Source of the DNA: an uncultured Collinsella sp.
GTDB lineage: Bacteria; Actinomycetota; Coriobacteriia; Coriobacteriales; Coriobacteriaceae
DNA: 5,806 nucleotides
Direction: 5' to 3'
NCBI GenBank assembly: GCA_902494545.1
Contig: CABUTP010000103.1
Span: 1-5,806 of the forward strand
Of this stretch, positions 1 through 5,526 are shown one piece after another; position 1 is the first letter of the stretch, and the number at the start of each line of letters is the position of its first letter. Made by a program: the position numbers and the translations under genes. The notes below the pieces were generated by a model that was not told where the DNA came from, did not search any database, and was given only the letters and a program-made list of their open reading frames with translations.

Positions 1-754
1 ATTCGCTCGGACGCACCACAAAGATATCGCCGGCAGCCTCGCGACGCGCCAGGTCGTCGAGCGTGGCATTGTAAACCTCATGCCGATGCTCAAGCGCTGC
101 GACAAAGTCCGGGTAGTGAAGGAACACGCGACGCAGCATGGGCATTACGCTGTTGGGCTGCTTCACAAAGCCCGCCGGCTGCGTGAGCACCACGATATTG
201 CGGTCATACCCCTGCGCAAACAGCCATGCACTGGGAATAGAATCAGCCACGCCACCATCCAGATACTTATGCCCGTCAATAGCAACGGGACGCGTCGCCA
301 CGGGAATCGCCGACGATGCCCGGATCCACTCGATATCCCTCTCGTCGCCATAGGGCAGGTCGTGGTAGACGGCCTTGCCCGTCTCGATATCGGTGCACAC
401 GCACGTAAACCGCATGGGACAGGCGCGATACGCCTCCAAGTCAATGGGATCGCGCTCGATAGGCACCTCGTGATAGGCAAAATCGGCATTGAACATGTCG
501 CCGGTCCGCAGCCAGCTTGCTACACCCGCATAGCGCTTGTCGGCACAATAGGCCTTGTTGTAGCGAATGGCGCGTCCGATCTGCCGCGATTTAAAGTTGT
601 AGCCAAACGCCGCGCCCGCCGAGACACCCACCATATGGTCGCAGGTCAAACCGTGCTCCATCCAAACGTCAAGCACGCCCGCCGTATACATACCGCGGTA
701 GCCGCCTCCCTCGAGCGCGAGCCCCACCGTGCGCGTCGTATCCGGCTGTGCCAT
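1..754 (-). CDS. Patatin-like phospholipase family protein (partial, C-terminus beyond window)
   Basis: Reading the minus strand from the ATG at 754 gives a continuous frame of 251 codons to the left edge, so the C-terminus is missing. The protein begins MAQPDTTRTVGLALEGGG. Patatin hallmarks are in order: the oxyanion-hole glycine loop GGGYRG (residues 16-21), the nucleophile elbow GVSAG with Ser45, and the catalytic Asp166 in DGG (166-168). The Ser-Asp dyad is complete, so an active serine lipid acyl hydrolase is expected. The substrate cannot be told from sequence; bacterial relatives hydrolyse phospholipids or other acyl esters. No signal peptide or membrane segment is seen, so it is probably cytoplasmic. 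A GGAG ribosome binding site (complement of 763-766) lies 8 nt before the ATG and supports this start. It is transcribed divergently from the cyclic-di-GMP genes, with no evident functional link. Confidence 0.92.
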   Translation of the reverse strand, partial: MAQPDTTRTVGLALEGGGYRGMYTAGVLDVWMEHGLTCDHMVGVSAGAAFGYNFKSRQIGRAIRYNKAYCADKRYAGVASWLRTGDMFNADFAYHEVPIERDPIDLEAYRACPMRFTCVCTDIETGKAVYHDLPYGDERDIEWIRASSAIPVATRPVAIDGHKYLDGGVADSIPSAWLFAQGYDRNIVVLTQPAGFVKQPNSVMPMLRRVFLHYPDFVAALEHRHEVYNATLDDLARREAAGDIFVVRPSE

Positions 755-790
755 GCGACCATCTCCGTTCCTGCGTTTAAAACCGGAACA

Positions 791-796
791 AGTATA
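791..796 (-). promoter_or_regulatory. Candidate -10 element for the patatin-like gene
   Basis: The minus strand reads TATACT, five of six matches to the -10 consensus, about 37 bp upstream of the ATG at 754. No good -35 hexamer is seen at the usual distance, and there is no TGn extension, so the call rests on one hexamer and its position. Confidence 0.25.
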
Positions 797-895
797 CCCA
801 TCAACATATACCGCCCCAGTCGCATTTTTATCGGGCATCGCATCGCCGCGCTACCGCCTGTCGAATAATAGCCGCCCGCAGCATGTACACCCATA

Positions 896-901
896 TATAA
901 T
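896..901 (+). promoter_or_regulatory. Candidate -10 element for the GGDEF/EAL gene
   Basis: A perfect TATAAT lies in the AT-rich part of the divergent region, with a second candidate, TATACT, at 916-921. Neither has a recognisable -35. They lie about 155-180 bp upstream of the ATG at 1078, implying either a long leader or a start of translation further upstream than 1078. Confidence 0.25.
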
Positions 902-1077
902 TCTGCACTGTTGTTTATACTACTCAGCAGTTATCAACAGCGAACATTAGCCGATAAATTAACCCAACAACGCAGCAAGGCGGGGGCCTGGATACACGCA
1001 AAGCGCCGAACAACAACGCGTGTGCACAACGAGCTCGCCCGACGCAATCCGCCCGACCTCAGAAAGCCGCTTACGAC

Positions 1078-2409
1078 ATGGATACTGTCAGCAATTACAC
1101 CGAAACGCTCGAAAAGACCGTTCGTGACCTTCTCGAGCGTCAGGATGATCTGATTAGGACCGCCTTTACCGACCAGCTTACCGGACTTGGCAACCGCGGC
1201 GGCTTTGCCCGTTCCCTCGAGGAGCTCTGGGAGCAGGACACCCCCGTTACCATGGCGTTCATCGATATCGATAACCTTAAGCACTGCAACGACGTCTTTG
1301 GGCATGACGAGGGCAACCGTTATATCTTGCAGGTAAGCCTCTATCTCAAACTGTATATGAAAGTGGACGAGGCGGCGTTTCGCATAGGCGGCGACGAGTT
1401 TGCCATCCTATCTACGATTGCGACCGAAGACGACCTCGCCGAACGTCTGGAACACTGCCGAACGATCCTGCTCAAAAACAACGATTCCGAGATGCCCCAC
1501 TCGTTTAGCTACGGAGTGGCACACGCCGACCCCGCCCTGGGCGAAGCCTCCAATCGCATGACACTCGATGCCGACCATCGCATGTACGACTACAAGCTAC
1601 GTCATGCCATGCACCTCGATCGGCGCAATATCACGCAAGTCCACGCCGACGACTTCGAAATAAGCGATCGTATTTTTGACGCCTTTTCGATGCTCAACGA
1701 GGGCCGTTATTTCTTTATCGAGAACTTGGACAAACATCGCACCCTTTGGTCACAAGGTGCCTTGCGCGATCTTGGCCTTCCCTCAGAGCACATAGACAAC
1801 TGTCGCGATTACTGGAAAACGCGCGTCCATCCCGACGACCTTGAGGCCTGCGTCAACGACATCGACCAAGTCTACAACGGTACCAAGCACCGTCGCGTCA
1901 TGCAGTATCGTGTGCGCAACGCCGTCGGCGACTACGTCCTTTGCCGTGCTCGCGGGTTTCGTATCGACGGCGACGGAAATGTCCCCTCGCTCTATGTCGG
2001 CGAGCTCGTCAACCACTCACTTGCCGAAACCGTCGACGCCGCCACAGGCCTCGGAACGCAGCGCATGCTGGTCAACGCTATCGATACCTGCCGCCTTGAC
2101 CGTTGCAAGACAGGGCTTATAGCGGTGCGCGTTCGTGGCACGACAAAGCTCAACGAGCTCTACGGGGCCGAGGCTGTCGACAACATGCTTGCCGAATACG
2201 CGGGCCGCATGCTGTCGATCACCCGCGGCAGGAGCCGGGTCTACCGTTCACGAAGCGTCCAGTTTGTCGTGCTCAGCAACGATTTGGACCACGAGGCATT
2301 CGAGCAACTGACCCGCCACCTTAAAGAGGCCGTTTTCGCTCCTGTGCAAATCGCGGGCGACACCATTACTCCCGTCTGTCTTGCGTCCCAGCATTTTACG
2401 AGCACTTAA
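1078..2409 (+). CDS. GGDEF-PAS-degenerate GGDEF protein, likely diguanylate cyclase (N-terminal part of a split gene)
   Basis: This frame encodes 443 residues. A short helix (1-30) leads into a GGDEF domain (about 31-180) with LTGLGNR (34-40), metal-ligand Asp63, guanine-contact Asn71 and an intact GGDEF signature at 104-108, so diguanylate cyclase activity (two GTP to c-di-GMP) is expected. The Asp of the usual GHxxGD motif is Asn80, and no RxxD inhibitory site lies upstream of GGDEF. A PAS_3-like domain follows (about 195-315; W246, RVHPDD at 249-254, YRVR at 277-280). Next is a second, degenerate GGDEF domain (about 318-440) with RSVQF (392-396) in place of GGDEF. The stop at 2407-2409 comes about 20 residues before that domain should end, compared with the neighbouring paralogue. 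No membrane segment is present. ATG 1078 is the only standard start in frame after the stop at 955-957, and its ribosome binding site is poor (AGAAAG at 1061-1066), so the true N-terminus is uncertain. Confidence 0.85.
   Translation: MDTVSNYTETLEKTVRDLLERQDDLIRTAFTDQLTGLGNRGGFARSLEELWEQDTPVTMAFIDIDNLKHCNDVFGHDEGNRYILQVSLYLKLYMKVDEAAFRIGGDEFAILSTIATEDDLAERLEHCRTILLKNNDSEMPHSFSYGVAHADPALGEASNRMTLDADHRMYDYKLRHAMHLDRRNITQVHADDFEISDRIFDAFSMLNEGRYFFIENLDKHRTLWSQGALRDLGLPSEHIDNCRDYWKTRVHPDDLEACVNDIDQVYNGTKHRRVMQYRVRNAVGDYVLCRARGFRIDGDGNVPSLYVGELVNHSLAETVDAATGLGTQRMLVNAIDTCRLDRCKTGLIAVRVRGTTKLNELYGAEAVDNMLAEYAGRMLSITRGRSRVYRSRSVQFVVLSNDLDHEAFEQLTRHLKEAVFAPVQIAGDTITPVCLASQHFTST
2392..2400 (+). other. 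Frame-change junction (CATTTTACG)
   Basis: Upstream coding ends in the frame cat-ttt-acg, and downstream coding continues as ttt-tac-gag. A tRNA-Phe slipping from 2395-2397 to 2394-2396 would re-pair perfectly on TTT. The exact point could lie anywhere between about 2371 and 2406. A possible 7-bp stem (2416-2422 with 2446-2452) lies 18 nt downstream, farther than usual for a frameshift stimulator. No Shine-Dalgarno-like stimulator is seen upstream. Confidence 0.6.
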
Positions 2410-2570
2410 CCCATCAGGCGACCGCCGTTTTAGGCGAACTCGACCGTCGCCTTCGCACGGCCGGCGGGCTTGTTCCCAACGACAGCCTCCCCATACCCGA
2501 GGCTGAGCGCAAAAGCGCCATCGCCGAACGTATCGACTCGCTCACGGGCCTCTATCGACCCAGCGAGTTT

Positions 2571-3794
2571 ATGCGGCGCGCCAACGCCTTCATCAAGGCA
2601 AGGCGCGACGGTGCTTGGTGTATCGCCACCGTCGACATGGGCCACATGCGCCTATTTAACGAATGGTATGGACAGGCCGAAGGCGACCGCCTGCTTGCCG
2701 ATGTGGGCACGGTCCTCAAGGACATCGAGAATGCCGGCATGGGCGTCGCAGGGTACTGGGGCCAAGATGACTTTTGCGTACTCATCCCCTTTAAGCACAT
2801 CACCGTCCATCAAATCTACAACCGCGTTCGCGAGGCAGTAGCCAGGCATGATGGCGGCGTAGGTTTTTGGCCGTCCATGGGCGTTTACCCCATCGATTCC
2901 AATGAGGAAATCACCATCGATGCGCAGGCAAAGGCCATGTTTACCAATCGGCGCGCAAAAAACGACTTTAAGGAGCGCATTGCCATTTTTTGCCCCGAGG
3001 AGTACAAGCGCGAAATCGTGTTCAACCGCACGCTGGCCGAATTCCAGTACGCGCTGTCAAATGGTCGCATCACGTACTATCTTCAGCCCCAGGTCGATAT
3101 GGAAACCGGCGAGATTATTGGCGCCGAAGCACTCACCCGCTGGATTGACAAGGACGGCTCTCTCATTTCGCCCGCAACGTTTATCCCCGCACTCGAGGAA
3201 AGCGGCTTTGTAGTGACGCTCGACAAATATGTTTGGCAGGGCGTCGCCATGTGGCTCCGCGAGCGCCTCAATCGAGGACTTCGCGTGGTTCCGATTTCCC
3301 TCAATGTGTCGCGCGTAGACATTCTTGCCTGCGATGTCGCCGAGCATATGGGGTCGCTCGCCGCCCAGTACAACCTGCCGCCCGAACTCATGCACATCGA
3401 GATCACCGAGACCGCCTATACCGGAGAGTCCGAGGCCGTGGATAAGCTGACCGCGAATCTGCACACCCGTGGCTTCTCGACCTACATGGACGATTTTGGC
3501 ACCGGCCAGTCCACGCTCGCGATGCTCAAGAACGTCAACGTCGACGTCATCAAGCTCGACCGCACCTTTGTGCCCACCGACCGCGATCAAGGCCGCGGCG
3601 CGCAGATCGTGTCATCGATGCTCGAGATGGCGCAGTCGCTCCATCTGCCCGTCGTGGTTGAAGGCGTCGAGACAAATGAGCAGGCAAACATGCTACGACA
3701 AATGGGCGCCCGCTACGCTCAGGGCTTCCTCTACTACCGCCCCATGCCGGCGAAGGATTTTGAGGCATTGCTCGATGGTGGCAATAACAACTGA
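2571..3794 (+). CDS. Degenerate GGDEF-EAL protein, likely c-di-GMP phosphodiesterase (C-terminal part of a split gene)
   Basis: From ATG 2571 this is 407 residues, but family-like sequence in the same frame extends back to about 2397 (LTGLYRPSEF just before the ATG), so 2571 is only the first possible start and would cut into a GGDEF domain. That domain (to about residue 145) has GQDDF (64-68) instead of GGDEF, yet keeps Asp22, Asn30 and Asp39 at the metal and guanine positions, so it may still bind GTP. The EAL domain (about 147-402) looks fully catalytic: EAL at 186-188, Asn245, Glu277, Asp307-Asp308 in DDFGTG, Lys328, Glu364 in EGVET and Gln384 in QGF. It should linearise c-di-GMP to pGpG. 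In many hybrid proteins a degenerate GGDEF acts as a GTP sensor for the attached EAL; that role is inferred here. Whether it is translated separately is unknown, and no good ribosome binding site precedes 2571. Confidence 0.8.
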   Translation: MRRANAFIKARRDGAWCIATVDMGHMRLFNEWYGQAEGDRLLADVGTVLKDIENAGMGVAGYWGQDDFCVLIPFKHITVHQIYNRVREAVARHDGGVGFWPSMGVYPIDSNEEITIDAQAKAMFTNRRAKNDFKERIAIFCPEEYKREIVFNRTLAEFQYALSNGRITYYLQPQVDMETGEIIGAEALTRWIDKDGSLISPATFIPALEESGFVVTLDKYVWQGVAMWLRERLNRGLRVVPISLNVSRVDILACDVAEHMGSLAAQYNLPPELMHIEITETAYTGESEAVDKLTANLHTRGFSTYMDDFGTGQSTLAMLKNVNVDVIKLDRTFVPTDRDQGRGAQIVSSMLEMAQSLHLPVVVEGVETNEQANMLRQMGARYAQGFLYYRPMPAKDFEALLDGGNNN

Positions 3795-3842
3795 CACGCT
3801 CGCGCGCAAAACGCCACCGCCGAAGGGGGGAATTTGCCTCCA

Positions 3843-3850
3843 TTAGCTAA
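3843..3850. repeat. 8-bp palindrome TTAGCTAA
   Basis: A perfect 8-bp palindrome lies just before the larger inverted repeat in the spacer between the two cyclic-di-GMP genes. It may be part of an operator or simply chance. Confidence 0.25.
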
Positions 3851-3853
3851 CTT

Positions 3854-3884
3854 ATATCCCCAATTCAAACCGAATTGGGGATAT
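3854..3884. repeat. Perfect 13-bp inverted repeat between the two c-di-GMP genes
   Basis: Arms ATATCCCCAATTC (3854-3866) and GAATTGGGGATAT (3872-3884) are exact complements around a 5-nt AAACC loop. The repeat lies 59 bp after the EAL stop and 38 bp before the next ATG. There is no T-run on either side, so it is not a textbook intrinsic terminator. It could be a weak terminator, a protein-binding operator overlapping a promoter, or an RNA hairpin in the leader of the downstream gene. The repeat is certain; its role is not. Confidence 0.9.
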
Positions 3885-3887
3885 GAT
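3882..3887 (+). promoter_or_regulatory. Candidate -10 element for the second GGDEF gene
   Basis: TATGAT matches five of six -10 positions and lies 35 bp before the ATG at 3923. It overlaps the right end of the 13-bp inverted repeat, so a protein on the repeat would cover this promoter. The -35 region falls inside the repeat and is a poor match. Confidence 0.35.
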
Positions 3888-3907
3888 ACAAACCATTGTT
3901 CCGCCCA

Positions 3908-3913
3908 AGGAGG
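3908..3913 (+). promoter_or_regulatory. Strong ribosome binding site setting the start at 3923
   Basis: AGGAGG lies 9 nt before ATG 3923. This fixes the start there rather than at the in-frame TTG at 3896, which would place the Shine-Dalgarno sequence inside the gene. Confidence 0.85.
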
Positions 3914-3922
3914 TTATCTGTC

Positions 3923-5452
3923 ATGAACGAGTCGTACCGCATGGGCGAGCAATCGATTATTGTCTATCTTCAGCGACTTGCGAATGGCGTCTCGACCGCC
4001 GAGCTTGACGTTGCCGCCCTGCCCGTAGAGTTGCGCGGCATTGGCGAGCAGTTGAAAAAGACGCATGCCATCCTGCAACAAGAGCGCCGGCTGCTTGAGA
4101 GCAACGCCTATATCGACCCGCTCACCAACTTGGGCAACCGCAACGGATTCGACCGTCACGTCGAGCAACTCTGGCGCAAAGGCGGCCCCTTCACCTGCGC
4201 CTATATTGACATCGACCATCTCAAGCATTGCAATGATAGGTTTGGCCACGCCGAAGGCAATCGCTATATTCTGAGCATCTGCCGCACGCTCTCCGAAACC
4301 ATGGAGCACGATGAGATGCTGTTCCGTATCGGTGGAGACGAGTTTGTGCTCATCTCGCCCTCCGCAAACGAGACTGAACTCGAGCAGCGCTTGGAGCAGG
4401 TACGTACCAGGCTGATCGAGGCGAGCTCAGGTGGCAAGGCGCCCATGATCGGCAGCTTTAGCTTTGGCTGCTCGCGCGTCGATCCACTTGCTGGCGACAC
4501 GCGTCGCCAGATGACGATGGATGCCGATCGCAAGATGTATCGCTATAAGCTTATGCATCGTGTGCAGCGACCGAAAGACGATGACGCGCCGCAACGCCCA
4601 ATCGTCGATCAGCTTCCCTGCAACGACCGGGTGTTCCAAGCGATCTCCATGAGCTCCGAGACGCGCTATCCGTTCATCCTTAACCTCGATACGGGCGAAT
4701 CGCAATGGTCGGTTAACGCCGTGCGCGATTTTGACCTGCCCTCCCAGCACCCTTTTAACTCACTCGACATGTGGCTTGCCCGCGTTCACCCCGAGGACCG
4801 CGACAACGTACGCGCCGAGCTCGACATGGTGATAAACGGCACGTGGCACTTCCACTACATGCAGTATCGCGTAATGGATGCCACCGGAAAATACGTGCTT
4901 TGCGACTGCACGGGCTACCGTTTGGACGGCACCGACACCGAGCCCAGCATGTATGTGGGCATTATCATCAACCGAAGCTTGGCAGATACGACCGACTCGG
5001 TAACGGGCCTGGGCGATGTCCACGCGCTGGTCAACGCTATTGGAGAGATGCGCCGCGTGGCGCGCGAGGCAGGCTTTATTGCCATTAAGGTCGACGATAT
5101 CGCCGAAGTCAATGCCCGCTTTGGATTCGATGCAGGCGACCGCGTGCTCGCCGAAAGCGCCGCCTGCCTCATGGATTGTTCGCGCGGCAAGGGTCGCCTG
5201 TTCCGCTCGACGGGACCAATGTTCGTGGCGCTTTTCGACGATTTTGATCCCGAAGAGACCGACGCGATCGCGGAAGAAATCGAGCGGTTCCTGGGTTCTC
5301 CCGTGCTCATCGGCTCACTTGAATATCAGCCACCCATTCGTGTGGCGACGCTTCATCTGGACAGCGTTGACCGACAGCCCGTTTCCATTTTGAACGAGCT
5401 CAAAGCGCTGCTCGGGAAAGCCGTGCAGGTGCCAGGTACCAAACTGGATTAG
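3923..5452 (+). CDS. GGDEF-PAS-degenerate GGDEF protein, likely diguanylate cyclase
   Basis: A complete 509-residue protein paralogous to the ORF at 1078-2409. An N-terminal helical region (1-63) of unknown role leads to a GGDEF domain (about 64-215): LTNLGNR (67-73), metal-ligand Asp96, Asn104 and intact GGDEF at 137-141, so GTP-to-c-di-GMP synthesis is expected. As in its paralogue, the guanine-contact Asp is replaced, here by Asn113, and no RxxD inhibitory site is present (EHDE at the expected place). A PAS_3-like domain follows (about 233-352; W284, RVHPED at 287-292, YRV at 315-317). The C-terminal domain (about 356-500) is a degenerate GGDEF with TGPMF (430-434). It has lost the metal Asp (Lys389) but keeps Asn397 and Asp406 at the guanine positions, so it may bind nucleotide without catalysis. 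No membrane segment or EAL domain. The start is set by AGGAGG at 3908-3913. It probably has its own promoter, given the spacer and inverted repeat upstream. Confidence 0.92.
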   Translation: MNESYRMGEQSIIVYLQRLANGVSTAELDVAALPVELRGIGEQLKKTHAILQQERRLLESNAYIDPLTNLGNRNGFDRHVEQLWRKGGPFTCAYIDIDHLKHCNDRFGHAEGNRYILSICRTLSETMEHDEMLFRIGGDEFVLISPSANETELEQRLEQVRTRLIEASSGGKAPMIGSFSFGCSRVDPLAGDTRRQMTMDADRKMYRYKLMHRVQRPKDDDAPQRPIVDQLPCNDRVFQAISMSSETRYPFILNLDTGESQWSVNAVRDFDLPSQHPFNSLDMWLARVHPEDRDNVRAELDMVINGTWHFHYMQYRVMDATGKYVLCDCTGYRLDGTDTEPSMYVGIIINRSLADTTDSVTGLGDVHALVNAIGEMRRVAREAGFIAIKVDDIAEVNARFGFDAGDRVLAESAACLMDCSRGKGRLFRSTGPMFVALFDDFDPEETDAIAEEIERFLGSPVLIGSLEYQPPIRVATLHLDSVDRQPVSILNELKALLGKAVQVPGTKLD

Positions 5453-5480
5453 CACCGCGCCCGCGCCGCCTCCCCCATCG

Positions 5481-5489
5481 TGCGATAAT
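5481..5489 (+). promoter_or_regulatory. Extended -10 promoter of the flavoprotein gene
   Basis: TGCGATAAT fits the extended -10 pattern TGnTATAAT with one mismatch, 37 bp before ATG 5527. There is no good -35, which extended -10 promoters can tolerate. Transcription would start near 5496, leaving a leader of about 30 nt. Confidence 0.5.
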
Positions 5490-5517
5490 CCTCTGCAGAA
5501 GTCACCAAAAGCAGAGG
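5490..5517 (+). repeat. 7-bp inverted repeat overlapping the flavoprotein ribosome binding site
   Basis: CCTCTGC (5490-5496) and GCAGAGG (5511-5517) are exact complements around a 14-nt loop. The right arm overlaps the start of the GGGAG Shine-Dalgarno sequence at 5516-5520. If the transcript starts near 5490 or earlier, the hairpin could partly mask the site; a start at about 5496 would remove the left arm. Confidence 0.5.
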
Positions 5518-5526
5518 GAGTTTGTG

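Larger units (their letters stand above)
755..1077. other. Divergent intergenic region
   Basis: This 323-bp stretch separates the minus-strand patatin-like gene from the plus-strand GGDEF gene. It is AT-rich at about 775-960, with -10-like hexamers: TATAAT at 896-901 and TATACT at 916-921 on the plus strand, and TATACT on the minus strand (complement of 791-796). None has a convincing -35 at 16-18 bp, so promoter positions stay tentative. Bases 961-1077 are more GC-rich and could hold the decayed 5' end of the downstream gene: one plus-strand frame reads PPDLRKPL at 1049-1072, resembling the LPVELRGIG segment of the paralogue's N-terminus. No RNA gene or clear riboswitch was recognised. Confidence 0.5.
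1078..3794 (+). pseudogene. Frame-split GGDEF-PAS-GGDEF-GGDEF-EAL gene (whole locus)
   Basis: The two ORFs here look like one gene broken by a single frame change. The frame ending at 2409 and the frame running from 2325 to 3794 join smoothly if one base is added to the TTTT run at 2394-2397, or if the ribosome slips back one base there. The joined product runs ...ASQHF-YEHLTHQ... and is about 905 residues. Support: after the junction the new frame reads VLGELDRRLR, matching ILNELKALLG at the equivalent point of the adjacent paralogue. The downstream frame also contains no ATG, GTG or TTG between its upstream stop (2322-2324) and ATG 2571, which already lies inside a GGDEF domain. A real deletion, a base-calling error in a homopolymer and programmed frameshifting all fit; the first two are simplest. 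All other domains are well preserved, so any inactivation would be recent. Confidence 0.7.

Noticed and set aside
80..868. Long plus-strand frame opposite the patatin-like gene
   Set aside because: It is antisense to a gene with complete catalytic motifs, is Arg/His-rich with no recognisable domain, and is a typical shadow frame of GC-rich DNA.
995..1003. CACGCAAAG, resembling the ACGCAAAGC core of c-di-GMP-I (GEMM) riboswitches, upstream of a c-di-GMP gene
   Set aside because: The rest of the GEMM aptamer is not found: no GGCAAACC-type partner, GNRA tetraloop stem or receptor at the right spacing. A nine-base match alone is likely chance.
994..1023. Imperfect inverted repeat ACACGC...GCGTGT
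   Set aside because: Only 6 bp with an 18-nt loop and no T-tract; expected by chance in GC-rich sequence.
3057..3590. 177-codon minus-strand frame inside the EAL domain region
   Set aside because: It overlaps a highly conserved EAL coding sequence on the other strand and shows no domain or ribosome binding site.
3795..3842. GC-rich tail after the EAL stop as an intrinsic terminator
   Set aside because: The G-run at 3825-3830 and CCTCC make only a short stem with a G-U pair, and no T-tract follows.
3896..3922. TTG start giving a 9-residue N-terminal extension of the second GGDEF protein
   Set aside because: The strong AGGAGG at 3908-3913 is ideally spaced for ATG 3923, and no Shine-Dalgarno sequence precedes the TTG.
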